From NCBI RefSeq assembly GCF_004135205.1, contig NZ_CP035490.1:3737501-3801500 (forward strand): a stretch of 64,000 nt of DNA. The letters run 5' to 3'. A program made the position numbers and the translations under genes. This document shows positions 42,466 through 50,569 of this stretch, in pieces. Under the pieces are notes generated by a model that saw only the letters and a program-made list of their open reading frames with translations, was not told the origin of the DNA and ran no database searches. The stretch is from Hahella sp. KA22 (lineage in GTDB: Bacteria > Pseudomonadota > Gammaproteobacteria > Pseudomonadales > Oleiphilaceae). How positions within the stretch are numbered: position 1 is the stretch's first letter; the number at the start of each line of letters is the position of its first letter.

Positions 42466-44721
42466 CTACGCCAGATCCTGTTCCTGAATATTCAGCAAGT
42501 TGCGCACGGTCATTCTCAGTTTGGCGTTGTCCGCCACGGCTTTGATCAGGGTGGCTTGCACTTTGCCGGATAGCTGCGGCGAAGGGGGATAGGAAGAAAA
42601 AATAACCACAGGCGTTTCCTCCGAGTTGATTTCCTCCAGCAGTTCAGCGCCGGAGCCGTCCGGCAATTCCAGGTCCAGTATCACCAGATCAAACTTTATT
42701 TCCCTTAGCATTCGCTGCGCCTGTTCCAGAGAACTCGCCTGGTGGATATCGGCGATCTCCTCCAGCACCGTGCGGGCGATCTGAGTGAGATCGGGATCGT
42801 CTTCTACATGCAGGATACAGGGACGGTTCTGCTTCAAAAGAACCTGGTGAATGGCGGTGCGGAATTGTCCAAGGTCCGGATGCGTGCGACTCAGCCAGGC
42901 CAATGGCTTGACGCCGACGCTCTCCAGCCGCGGGTCCGCCTCCGAGTTGTAGCCGTCCTCCGTAATCGCCAGCAAAGGCAGCTGGTCGGAGCCGGGGACA
43001 TGGCGCAGGCTTCTCAAGAGGGTGAAGCCGCCATCGTCAGACAGATTCGTGTCGACGACCAGCAGACAGTAGTCATTTTCGTCAAGGCGACGTAACGCCG
43101 TCGCCGCGTCGGCGGCGATTTCGCAACACAGCCCTTCGGCCTGCACCGCCTTCGCCAGCAGGTTGGCCAGATCCGGTTCTTCTTCGCAGATGAGCGCGCA
43201 AGGGTGTCGCCGGGTTTTGCGTTTCTTTTCGCTACGCTTCATGGGCAGGTCGAAATAGAATTCCGTCCCCTCGTTCGCCTTGGTGGAGAAACCGATTTCG
43301 CCGCCATGATGCTCCACGATGGCCTTGGCGATGCTGAGGCCCAGCCCGGTTCCGCCTTGCGCGCGGGTGTCGGAACTGTCCGCCTGCGCGAAGCGCTCGA
43401 AGATGCGGCCGTGGAAGTTTTCGGGAATGCCCTTGCCGTAATCTTTGACATGAACGCGCAGTGTGTTTTGCCGTCCGCTGACGGAGATCTCGACGGAGCC
43501 GCCCCGGACAGAGTATTTCACCGCGTTGGAGATCAGATTAGACATGACCTGATGAATGCGTCGCTCATCGGCATGCACGCAGGAACCCGTTGGCGGCCCG
43601 GAGTAACGAAGTTGCACCTGGTATTTACCGGCGAATTCCTTGTGGTCCTCCAGGCTGCGTTGCACCAGACTCGACAGATCAAGGTCCTCCAGCTCAAATT
43701 TAAGGGCGCCGGACTCCAGTTTTTCAATTTCCAGAATATCGTTAATCAACAGGGTAAGGCGGCCGCAGTTGCGGTAGGCGACCTGCAGCATTTTGCGCAC
43801 ATTCTCCGGCAACTGCTCTCCACACTGTCCCAGAACCAGTCCCAGCGCGCCGCCGATCGCGGTTAGCGGAGTGCGCAGTTCATGGCTGACGGTCGCCACA
43901 AATTCGTCCTTCTGCCGCTCCATTTTTTTGCGTTCGCTGATGTCCCGCACCACGCCCGTGAACTTGCGGCGGCCGTCGACCGTCATTTCGCTCACCGCCA
44001 GATCCATGGGAAAGGTGGAGCCGTCGCGGCGGCGGCCGGTGACTTCGCGGCCGATGCCGATGACTTTGGCTTCTCCAGTCTGCATGAATTTGGCGATATA
44101 GCCGTCATGTTCGCTATGGTAAGGCTCTGGCATGAGGATGCTGACATTGGCGCCGATCACATCCCTGGCGGCATAGCCGAAGATGCGCTCCGCCGCGGGA
44201 TTGAAGGTTTCGATCAGACCGGTTCCATCAATGGTGATGATGCCGTCAACGACGGTATCCACGATAGCGTGGACGCGGGCTTCCCGATCCTTCAGAGCCA
44301 ATTCGGAGGCTTTGCGCTCGCTGATGTCGCGTACTACGCCGGTGAACATACGGCGTCCTTCCACCAGCATTTCCGTCACCGCCAGATCAAGAGGGAACAG
44401 GCTGCCGTCCTTGCGCAAACCAAGCACTTCACGGCCCACGCCAATGATTTGCGCGTTTCCGGTTTGCAGGTAATTGGTGAGGTAACTGTCGTGGTGTTCG
44501 CGGAAGGGGGAGGGCATCAGCATATGCACGTTGCGGCCGATGACTTCTTCCGCGTCATAGCCGAAGATGCGCTCCGCCGCAGGGTTGAAGGATTCAACGA
44601 CGCCCTGGCTGTCGATGGTGATGATGCCGTCCGCCACCGCTTCGACAATAGCGCGCACCCGGCTGTCGGATTCCGACTTGAAGCTGTTCCTTCCAGCCTT
44701 ATGATTGGGTTTCCTGCTCAC
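42466..44721 (-). CDS. Hybrid sensor kinase, PAS-PAS-HisKA-HATPase-REC-REC
   Basis: A 751-residue cytoplasmic hybrid kinase. Two near-identical PAS domains (residues about 20-135 and 145-260) each carry ESFNPAAERIFGYDAEEVIG or ETFNPAAERIFGYAARDVIG and end with FTGVVRDISERK. HisKA follows, with His in FVATVSHELRTPLTAIGGAL. The ATPase shows SNLISNAVKYSV, DYGKGIPEN and GGTGLGLSIAKAI. Two receiver domains end the protein: one around LICEEEPDLANLL, LLVVDTNLSDDGG, the other with LHVEDDPDLTQI, VILDLELPDGSG. The pseudo-symmetrical PAS pair suggests internal duplication. GTG at 44721 follows AAGGGA; the frame extends to GTG 44754. The signal is unknown. Confidence 0.9.
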   Translation of the reverse strand: MSRKPNHKAGRNSFKSESDSRVRAIVEAVADGIITIDSQGVVESFNPAAERIFGYDAEEVIGRNVHMLMPSPFREHHDSYLTNYLQTGNAQIIGVGREVLGLRKDGSLFPLDLAVTEMLVEGRRMFTGVVRDISERKASELALKDREARVHAIVDTVVDGIITIDGTGLIETFNPAAERIFGYAARDVIGANVSILMPEPYHSEHDGYIAKFMQTGEAKVIGIGREVTGRRRDGSTFPMDLAVSEMTVDGRRKFTGVVRDISERKKMERQKDEFVATVSHELRTPLTAIGGALGLVLGQCGEQLPENVRKMLQVAYRNCGRLTLLINDILEIEKLESGALKFELEDLDLSSLVQRSLEDHKEFAGKYQVQLRYSGPPTGSCVHADERRIHQVMSNLISNAVKYSVRGGSVEISVSGRQNTLRVHVKDYGKGIPENFHGRIFERFAQADSSDTRAQGGTGLGLSIAKAIVEHHGGEIGFSTKANEGTEFYFDLPMKRSEKKRKTRRHPCALICEEEPDLANLLAKAVQAEGLCCEIAADAATALRRLDENDYCLLVVDTNLSDDGGFTLLRSLRHVPGSDQLPLLAITEDGYNSEADPRLESVGVKPLAWLSRTHPDLGQFRTAIHQVLLKQNRPCILHVEDDPDLTQIARTVLEEIADIHQASSLEQAQRMLREIKFDLVILDLELPDGSGAELLEEINSEETPVVIFSSYPPSPQLSGKVQATLIKAVADNAKLRMTVRNLLNIQEQDLA

Positions 44722-44802
44722 ATAAATTCCCTTACATGAACGCCAAAAACGCACGTTTTATAAATATAGGCGTGGCATGGGCTATTACAAACTTAAGGGG
44801 CT

Positions 44803-44953
44803 ATTAACCTGGCGGACAAATAGCTTCCTTCTATTTGTCTGCAACGACAGGTCCTGCACATATCAGGCCCTGTCTCCCGTGGCCGCCAACCGCCGCACAG
44901 GCGCATTTATGCGCCTGATAATTAACACGCCAATATCATTGCCATGTTGATAA
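44803..44953 (+). repeat. Multi-hairpin dispersed repeat, copy C (diverged)
   Basis: This is the most diverged copy of the element at 4489 and 46613: ATTAACCTGG for ATTAATCAGG, and GTCCTGCACATATCAGGCCC for the long hairpin. The order of hairpins is kept: ACAAATAG / CTATTTGT, GACAGGTCCTG / CAGGCCCTGTC, and CAGGCGC / GCGCCTG. The right-hand ACACGCC...GCCATGTTGA has lost perfect pairing. It sits between the kinase gene and the nitroreductase gene. Confidence 0.88.
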
Positions 44954-44976
44954 AGAAAAAAATGAAACGGCGAAGG

Positions 44977-45594
44977 TCACACCAGCACCATCACCTCTTC
45001 CACTGGGCGACGCACTTTCTGCGGCCAGTTGCCTTCAGCCGGATAACCCGCCGTCACCAACATCACCGGCGCCTCCCGTTCTGACAGCCCAAACTCCTGC
45101 GCCAGCGCCTGCGAATCGAAACCGCTCATGGCGCCGGTAGACAGCCCCATGCCTTGCGCAGCGAACATCAGCGTCATGGCGGCGAGGGAAGCGGAGCGGA
45201 ACGCTTCGTCCCGTTGCAGCGAGGGGTTGTTCTCATGAGAAGAACTGGCTTGCGCAACCCAGCCGTCACTGAACGCCTGCGGCAGAAAACCTGCGGCGAC
45301 GGAAGGCTGCAACGCGCTGGCCAGACCTTCATGCGCCGCCAGCGTACCGCAGATGATAAAAGTCACTGCGGCGTCCACCACCTGCTTCTGACCATAGGAA
45401 ACCGCCTGTAAACGGGCCTTCGCTTCAGGCGAACGCACAGCGATGAACTTCCAGTTCTGAAAGTTGTAAGCGGAGGGCGCGCGCGTGGCCAGTCTCACCA
45501 ACTCGGTGATCTGCTCTTCGGACAGGGATTTCTCTGGGTCATAACGGCCAGTGGATACGCGGTTTTCGATAAGGTCTTTTACGGTCTCGTACAT
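44977..45594 (-). CDS. Nitroreductase-family flavoprotein
   Basis: A 205-residue protein of the FMN-dependent nitroreductase family, which reduces nitro groups, quinones or enals using NAD(P)H. Family motifs are VKDLIENRVSTGRYDP (FMN-binding Arg), ATRAPSAYNFQNWKFIAV, and the C-terminal GLSTGAMSGFDSQALA. The size is normal. It is divergent from a MarR regulator across a 109-bp gap containing two palindromes; the regulator most probably represses both. The native substrate is unknown. Confidence 0.9.
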   Translation of the reverse strand: MYETVKDLIENRVSTGRYDPEKSLSEEQITELVRLATRAPSAYNFQNWKFIAVRSPEAKARLQAVSYGQKQVVDAAVTFIICGTLAAHEGLASALQPSVAAGFLPQAFSDGWVAQASSSHENNPSLQRDEAFRSASLAAMTLMFAAQGMGLSTGAMSGFDSQALAQEFGLSEREAPVMLVTAGYPAEGNWPQKVRRPVEEVMVLV

Positions 45595-45630
45595 GTCAGG
45601 TTCCTTGATTTACGGCTAAGCAATGCATTT

Positions 45631-45646
45631 ATCTTCAATTCAAGAT
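45631..45646. promoter_or_regulatory. MarR operator palindrome 1
   Basis: ATCTTCAATTCAAGAT is a 16-bp dyad with one central mismatch pair. Extended to TTATCTT / AAGATAA it is 20 bp long. It lies upstream of the nitroreductase gene and closely resembles the perfect palindrome 38 bp away. Confidence 0.7.
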
Positions 45647-45668
45647 AAAATCAGTTTTGCATAGATAA

Positions 45669-45684
45669 ATCTTGATATCAAGAT
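45669..45684. promoter_or_regulatory. MarR operator palindrome 2
   Basis: ATCTTGATATCAAGAT is a perfect 16-bp palindrome 20 bp upstream of the MarR start codon. Its length and spacing fit a MarR dimer site. Binding here would autoregulate the marR-type gene; the twin site would cover the nitroreductase promoter. Confidence 0.75.
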
Positions 45685-45703
45685 AAAATAAAAGGAGCCT
45701 CTG

Positions 45704-46213
45704 ATGACTGAAAAACGACCGCCCGACGCTGTAGACAAGATTCTGCAACAGTGGAACACAGAACGGCCCGACCTGGACGTCACCCCCATGGCCGCCATCG
45801 GCCGCCTGAAACGCTGCGCCGCCCTCATGCAACGCAGACTGGACGCCACCTTCAGTCAATTCGACATGACCGGCTGGGAATTCGACGTCCTCGCCACCCT
45901 GAGACGCTCCGGCAAACCCTATTGCCTGGCCCCCACAGTCCTGTTCTCAACCCTCATGATCACCTCCGGCGCCATGACCCACCGCCTGCAACGCCTGGAA
46001 GCCAGCGGCCTCATCGAACGCACCGCCAACAAAGACGACGCCCGCAGCAAACTCGTCCAACTCACCCCCAAAGGCCTCGAACTCATCGACCGCGCCGTCG
46101 ACGCCCACGTACAAAACGAACACAACATCCTGCAACCCCTGAACCCACAAGAACGCCAACAACTGGATGAGTGCATGGCGAGGCTACTAAGATTATTGGA
46201 AGGGGAAGGGTAA
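45704..46213 (+). CDS. MarR-family transcriptional regulator
   Basis: A 169-residue regulator. The winged HTH is LMITSGAMTHRLQRLEASGL, then IERTANKDDARSKLVQLTPK, the wing with the DxR motif. GWEFDVLATLRRSGKPYCLA is the preceding dimer and DNA-reading helix. MarR proteins repress neighbours and are released by phenolic or electrophilic ligands. It is divergent from a nitroreductase gene, with two palindromes between. GGAG lies before the ATG. Its 3' part is very rich in CC-dinucleotides compared with the rest, so it carries a long open frame in another phase, which is not a gene. Confidence 0.92.
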   Translation: MTEKRPPDAVDKILQQWNTERPDLDVTPMAAIGRLKRCAALMQRRLDATFSQFDMTGWEFDVLATLRRSGKPYCLAPTVLFSTLMITSGAMTHRLQRLEASGLIERTANKDDARSKLVQLTPKGLELIDRAVDAHVQNEHNILQPLNPQERQQLDECMARLLRLLEGEG

Positions 46214-46281
46214 AAGCGGCTCACGCCAATAAACCCGCTAAATCGCGAAACGGACTTAACTTGGGCGTAGAGTTTTAAGAT

Positions 46282-46311
46282 CAGGAACAGGAACAGGAAC
46301 AGGAACAGGAA
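46282..46311. repeat. Hexamer tandem repeat (CAGGAA x5)
   Basis: Five perfect copies of CAGGAA run from 46282 to 46311. It is non-coding and lies 70 bp after the MarR-type gene. Confidence 0.9.
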
Positions 46312-46391
46312 CAAAAGCGCAACAGAAACAAGAGCGGCCAAACCCAGCTCAATAGCGATTACAGACAACCCAGAAAAGCCATATGATTTTC

Positions 46392-46468
46392 CAGCGCCCA
46401 GCGCCCAGCGCCCAGCGCCCAGCGCCCAGCGCCCAGCGCCCAGCGCCCAGCGCCCAGCGCCCAGCGCC
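46392..46468. repeat. Heptamer tandem repeat (CAGCGCC x11)
   Basis: Eleven perfect copies of CAGCGCC occupy 77 bp. It is not a CRISPR: units are contiguous, with no spacers. Its perfect periodicity points to recent expansion or length variability. Confidence 0.95.
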
Positions 46469-46482
46469 AATACTCTGTACCC

Positions 46483-46508
46483 CGTTCGCCCTGAGCCTGT
46501 CGAAGGGC
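46483..46508 (+). repeat. REP-like palindromic repeat, copy 1
   Basis: This 26-bp element includes GCCCTGAGCCTGTCGAAGGG. It recurs at 49289-49314 and 49779-49804. The end sequences GCCCT and AGGGC pair. The same motif is common in many proteobacterial genomes as a short dispersed repeat. Confidence 0.88.
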
Positions 46509-46612
46509 CTCCCAGAGCGCATAAGAACGAGTGCTAATAAACTGGTCAATACCAGGAGGACAATGCCTGGTTGTGATCCAATGCAGGCATTCGTGGAACT
46601 GCTATCTTTGTA

Positions 46613-46761
46613 TTATTAATCAGGCAGACAAATAGCTTCCTTCTATTTGTCTGCAACGACAGGGCCTGCATATGTCAGGCCCTGTCTCCCGCGGCTTAAC
46701 GCCGCGCAGGCGCGTCCATGCGCCTGATGATTAACATGCCAATATCATTGCCATGTTAATA
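46613..46761 (+). repeat. Multi-hairpin dispersed repeat, copy D
   Basis: The best-preserved full copy. It shows in order CAGACAAATAG / CTATTTGTCTG, GACAGGGCCTG / CAGGCCCTGTC, CGCGGC / GCCGCG, CAGGCGC / GCGCCTG and TTAACATG / CATGTTAA. ATTAATCAGGC at the left and GCCTGATGATTAA near the right can close a stem over the inner hairpins. It lies 85 bp upstream of the multicopper oxidase gene and could be carried in its leader. Confidence 0.93.
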
Positions 46762-46846
46762 GTGCGCCACGAATCTTTGAGCAGTGATCGCGTGCCACTC
46801 TTTGTGATTTGCAATCTATCTGAATGCGTCCAAGGAGGCGAGGACC

Positions 46847-48925
46847 ATGAGTGGAATCGTTCGGCGGGCAGTTGGTAACCCATTGTTATTGCCAACCCGG
46901 ATTACTTGGATTCTGGTAAATCTAATTCTGCTTGCACTCGTTTTGCCTGTTCATGCAGAAACATCCAGGCGCAGCATCTCGAATCCTCCAGTGCTTGAAC
47001 TCAAAAAGGGCGCGCCCCTGGCGACGACCAACCTGAAGTCGATCCCCACGTCAGGGTCGCCCAGGGTTGGTACTGAACGACATCTGGATCTCAATATCGT
47101 CTATACCGACAGCCGCTTGTACAATCCGGCCACCGCCAGTTATGACAATGTCCACCTGCGCAGTTATGTAGGAACCGACACCAGTCCAACCCGTCCCTTT
47201 GTCGCTCCAACGATTGAGGTAACCCCCGGTGATACGGTGCGTGTGACATTGAATAATAAGCTACCTGCCGATCCAAGCTGTATCAAACACGATGGCGACG
47301 TCAATGATCCTCATTGTTTTAACGGCACCAATCTGCATACCCACGGTCTGTGGATCAGTCCCACCGGAAACAGTGACAACGTTCTGCTGAAAATCGATCC
47401 CGGCGTCAGTTTTCAGTATGAATACAATATTCCGCCTGATCACCCTGCCGGAACATTTTGGTACCACACGCATTTACATGGATCAACCGCATTACAGGTT
47501 TCCAGTGGCATGGCGGGCGCACTGATCATGCACGGCGATCGTCCGCCATCTAAAACGAGCAATGGGGATATCGATACGCTGTTGAAAGACAGCGAAGGAA
47601 AGAGCTTCCAGGAGCGCATCCTGGTGTTGCAACAAATACAGTACGCCTGCTTGGAAAATGGCCAGATAATGGAGGACAGCGACGGCAATGTCCTGTGGGA
47701 TTGTCCAGCGACCGTCGAAAATCCAATCTACGGTGTTGAATCCTACGATCAATTCGGCCCTGGTTCCTGGGGAGATTCCGGCCGTTACACAAGCATCAAC
47801 GGCGTCATTTTACCTGTCTTCACCGCCAAGGCGGGGGAGATTGAACGCTGGCGGATGATTCATGCGGGCGTGCGCGATACCATCAGCCTGGAATTCCGCA
47901 AATTAAAACCGAGCATCGCTGAGAGTAGCCTCAATACCCTTAAAGCGAAGGACGCCGATCGCTACATCAACGATAACTGCACAGGCGATGCTATTCCTTA
48001 TCATGTTATCGCCGATGATGGACTGACCCGAGCCAAAGCCTGGCAAACCAAACTGTCTACCTTGCAGCCGGGCTATCGTGTCGATGCCTTGGTGGTCTTC
48101 CCCGATGATGGTAATTACTGTGTCATCGATACCTCGGCCCAGGCGGCGGCCAGCGTTTCTCAGACGGCGGAAAGCAGACAGCTCCTGGGGATGGTGAAGG
48201 TAGCCCCAGGCGAGACCGTTCACGACATTCACGAATACTTGAAGAAACGTTTGATCGCCTCCGCAAATAAATTTATGCCGGCTTCAGTGCGCGACGACGT
48301 TGTGGCTGACTTACAGGACGATTTGAAATTCACCAGGTTCACGCCGCATCAGGATATTGCGGATAGTGAAGTCACCGGTAAGCAGGAGCTGACATTTTTT
48401 ATTGATACGACCACGTCCGATGTGAAGTTTGAAGTCAGCAACTTTACGGGAATGTCGAAAACCGAGCCTGGCATGCCCATCGACCCGAATCCCTACGACC
48501 CCGATCGGGTAGACCGGCTTTTGACCCTGGGGGGAGTGGATGAATGGGTGCTGGAATCCCAGTACGCCAGCCATCCGTTTCATATCCATGTTAATCCTTT
48601 TCAAATTGTCAAAATTCTCGACTCTAACGGTCGGGATGTCAGCGCTCCCGACGCTGTGGATGACGCGAGCGGCGCTGCAGATCCCCAATATCAGGGATTG
48701 AAGGGGGTGTGGAAGGATACCCTGTGGGTGAAAAGTCTCATTCCCACGGTCCAGGCGCCAAAGGGTATCTACACCCTGATGGTGCGAACCCGCTACCAGC
48801 GCTATATCGGCGAATATGTTCTGCATTGCCACATTCTCGACCATGAGGATCAAGGAATGATGCAGAACGTCAGTATTGTCCTGCCAGACGGCCAAGGTGG
48901 TTCGGTCGCCTCGGGCCATCACTGA
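46847..48925 (+). CDS. Exported multicopper oxidase
   Basis: A 692-residue protein with an N-terminal export signal (LVNLILLALVLPVHAE region). All four copper-binding motifs of multicopper oxidases are visible: HTHGLWISP, FWYHTHLHG, HPFHIHVNPFQ, and HCHILDHEDQGMM, where the Cys is the type 1 ligand and the last Met its axial ligand. Three cupredoxin domains are implied by length. Such enzymes oxidise phenols or metals and reduce oxygen to water. The length exceeds CueO-type enzymes by about 170 residues, partly in the linker between domains two and three. CAAGGAGG precedes the ATG. It is monocistronic. Confidence 0.92.
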   Translation: MSGIVRRAVGNPLLLPTRITWILVNLILLALVLPVHAETSRRSISNPPVLELKKGAPLATTNLKSIPTSGSPRVGTERHLDLNIVYTDSRLYNPATASYDNVHLRSYVGTDTSPTRPFVAPTIEVTPGDTVRVTLNNKLPADPSCIKHDGDVNDPHCFNGTNLHTHGLWISPTGNSDNVLLKIDPGVSFQYEYNIPPDHPAGTFWYHTHLHGSTALQVSSGMAGALIMHGDRPPSKTSNGDIDTLLKDSEGKSFQERILVLQQIQYACLENGQIMEDSDGNVLWDCPATVENPIYGVESYDQFGPGSWGDSGRYTSINGVILPVFTAKAGEIERWRMIHAGVRDTISLEFRKLKPSIAESSLNTLKAKDADRYINDNCTGDAIPYHVIADDGLTRAKAWQTKLSTLQPGYRVDALVVFPDDGNYCVIDTSAQAAASVSQTAESRQLLGMVKVAPGETVHDIHEYLKKRLIASANKFMPASVRDDVVADLQDDLKFTRFTPHQDIADSEVTGKQELTFFIDTTTSDVKFEVSNFTGMSKTEPGMPIDPNPYDPDRVDRLLTLGGVDEWVLESQYASHPFHIHVNPFQIVKILDSNGRDVSAPDAVDDASGAADPQYQGLKGVWKDTLWVKSLIPTVQAPKGIYTLMVRTRYQRYIGEYVLHCHILDHEDQGMMQNVSIVLPDGQGGSVASGHH

Positions 48926-49099
48926 ATGACTCAGGTCGCTGAGGTTGATTGACTCGGCTCAGCATGAGCTTCAACCAGGCGTCCTGCTGTTCCAAAAAGG
49001 GAATTCTTATGTCAGAGAATGAGAGGCCCGTCAGTGGTGTTCCGATCAAATTTCACCGGACTTTTTTCTTAGAGCGTTTTCATCGTACAAGACGTTTTT

Positions 49100-49207
49100 C
49101 CAGTACCCACCACACTATGCCCGACGCACCTATTCACAAAAACATCATTCAAAGGCGTAGCCCTCGTGTACTCGATTGCAGTAACAATGTTTATCATCAC
49201 CGCATAA
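49100..49207 (+). pseudogene. Remnant of the 49372 membrane-protein gene
   Basis: In the frame ending at TAA 49205-49207 the sequence reads KTSFKGVALVYSIAVTMFII, then TA. This is nearly identical to the C-terminus of the gene at 49372 (KTSFKGVALVYLIAVTMFII). Upstream similarity continues over CPTHLFT against CLAYLFR, then fades near 49100. No start or N-terminal part is left. The segment and the DNA following it, including a REP-like element, recur 491 bp downstream, so this is the other half of a segmental duplication. Confidence 0.8.
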
Positions 49208-49288
49208 CAACTGAAACCCAACCACAGCTAGACGATCAACCCAACACCGCCAAACAAAGAACCATCCCCCAAAAACCAACCCCACCAC

Positions 49289-49314
49289 CGTTCGCCCTGA
49301 GCCTGTCGAAGGGC
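49289..49314 (+). repeat. REP-like palindromic repeat, copy 2
   Basis: The same 26-bp element as at 46483, here within the duplicated segment. Confidence 0.88.
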
Positions 49315-49371
49315 TTTTCAGAGCGCTCAAGCAAAACACCGCGCTCTCAAAACATGAGGTAAGACCAAACA

Positions 49372-49698
49372 TTGGAAATAAAACAAGCCATCGCCAAACT
49401 CAAACAATGGGACCAAGCAGCAGGCAACGTCGCAGTCACAATCATCCGACTACTCCTTCTGGGTCACGGCTTCTTCATTCTGGCCAGAAGCGCGTCGAGG
49501 ACGTTTGATCGCCTTAGCTTCCTGGAGTCCTATACGGAAACCATCGCTGCGCATGTCACTGAATACGTTCTGCTTGTGTACTGGTTTTTTCCACTATTCA
49601 CCGCTCTATGCCTGGCATACCTATTCAGAAAAACATCATTCAAAGGCGTAGCCCTCGTGTACTTGATTGCAGTAACAATGTTCATCATCACCGCATAA
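49372..49698 (+). CDS. Small membrane protein
   Basis: A 108-residue protein with two or three hydrophobic helices (VAVTIIRLLLLGHGFFILA, HVTEYVLLVYWFFPLFTALC, GVALVYLIAVTMFIITA). No family recognised. It would start at TTG 49372, with GAGGT eleven bases upstream; there is no ATG in the region. Its C-terminal third and 3' flank exist as a copy about 490 bp upstream, so it belongs to a duplication. Confidence 0.6.
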   Translation: MEIKQAIAKLKQWDQAAGNVAVTIIRLLLLGHGFFILARSASRTFDRLSFLESYTETIAAHVTEYVLLVYWFFPLFTALCLAYLFRKTSFKGVALVYLIAVTMFIITA

Positions 49699-49778
49699 CA
49701 ACCGAAGCCTACCTAAGCTAGACAATCAACCCAACCCCACCAAACTAAAGCCCCATCCCCAAAAACAAACCCCACCAC

Positions 49779-49804
49779 CGTTCGCCCTGAGCCTGTCGAA
49801 GGGC
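49779..49804 (+). repeat. REP-like palindromic repeat, copy 3
   Basis: The third copy of the 26-bp element, 81 bp after the small membrane-protein gene, in the downstream half of the segmental duplication. Confidence 0.88.
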
Positions 49805-49851
49805 TTACCAGAGCGTACGAGCGGGAGGCGCTTGAGCCGCACAGTCGCTGA

Positions 49852-50109
49852 ATGAAGCAGACATTGGAGGGTGTGCTAATTGATGATGCTGTAGTAGACA
49901 GAGTTACGGTCAATTGGCTGGATACTCTTGGTGATGATTACTTGGAGGTGGAGATTAGATATCCTTCTATGTTGTATACATGTAAAACTGATTTGGTTTT
50001 AATAAAATCAGGTGGGGGATGGTGTTTTCCTGTTGCGCGAAAAATATTTAAATATGAAGGGTTTCGAGATCTAATAGCTTTGTATTTTTTTTCTGTGGGA
50101 GTCAGTTAA
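49852..50109 (+). CDS. Small orphan protein
   Basis: An 85-residue, possibly soluble protein (EGVLIDDAVVDRVTVNWLDT, then GDDYLEVEIRYPSMLYT) without recognised motif. Composition is more AT-rich than the core genes. No clear ribosome site precedes the ATG. It lies at the edge of the accessory region that holds the KAP ATPase gene. Confidence 0.45.
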   Translation: MKQTLEGVLIDDAVVDRVTVNWLDTLGDDYLEVEIRYPSMLYTCKTDLVLIKSGGGWCFPVARKIFKYEGFRDLIALYFFSVGVS

Positions 50110-50569
50110 AGTTGAAAGTGACTATTTTTATAGAATGAAGTGCTTACCTTCTCAGAATTTTATTTATTTTAATAAAGTTAAGGATAAGGGTATGAGATAA
50201 TTTATCTAGATAACTATTTGAAATGTTTGAATAATGCAGAGAGTGGTTGAAGTTGATCGAGAATCTCATTTTTACTTTTGTTTTCAATTGACGTAAAATT
50301 ATGGTGCATATCACTTTTGTTACGGATGAGAAGGGAAATAACGCCTTTTTCGTATATGAATAATTTTAGCAATTAAAAGCGACCTGGGATCTGGTAATAT
50401 CAAATATTTGGCTGTTCTCTCTGTTATGTTTTCTCTCGCTAGCTTAATCCCTTCATTCTCAAGAAAATTCAGTCCTTGTGCGAGAATGTTCTTGATTCTA
50501 TGTTGAGTCATTGGCTTGTATCATGTGTGAATCGTTACCAGTCCTACAACCGTTCTTTCAAGTTGACGG
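50110..50569. other. AT-rich gap with a short candidate frame
   Basis: This 460-bp stretch is AT-rich. The only frame of interest is the 63-codon one on the minus strand (50320-50511). No repeat, hairpin terminator or tRNA was seen. Confidence 0.55.
50320..50511 (-). CDS. Possible small protein downstream of the KAP ATPase
   Basis: A 63-residue frame beginning at an ATG, basic at the C-terminus, with an amphipathic helical N-terminal half (RIKNILAQGLNFLENEGIKL). It lies 58 bp downstream of the KAP ATPase gene on the same strand. No ribosome site is evident, so it may be chance. Confidence 0.35.
   Translation of the reverse strand: MTQHRIKNILAQGLNFLENEGIKLARENITERTAKYLILPDPRSLLIAKIIHIRKRRYFPSHP

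Larger units (their letters stand above)
46214..46846. other. Repeat-laden intergenic region
   Basis: This 633-bp gap between the MarR-type gene and the multicopper oxidase gene has four kinds of repeat in sequence: a CAGGAA array, a heptamer array, a REP-like palindrome and hairpin repeat copy D. Between them no protein-coding or RNA gene is seen. Confidence 0.75.

Noticed and set aside
45751-46170. A 139-codon open frame overlapping the MarR gene
   Set aside because: It is a second frame of the MarR gene, rich in Arg, Pro and His, caused by strong C bias at third positions.
46392-46468. CRISPR-like array
   Set aside because: Units are seven bases and contiguous; there are no spacers and no cas genes nearby.
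48949-49362. A 137-codon open frame after the multicopper oxidase gene
   Set aside because: It spans a degraded gene copy in the wrong frame and a REP-like element. The protein is rich in Pro, Arg and Ser with no domain, and the real similarity lies in another frame.
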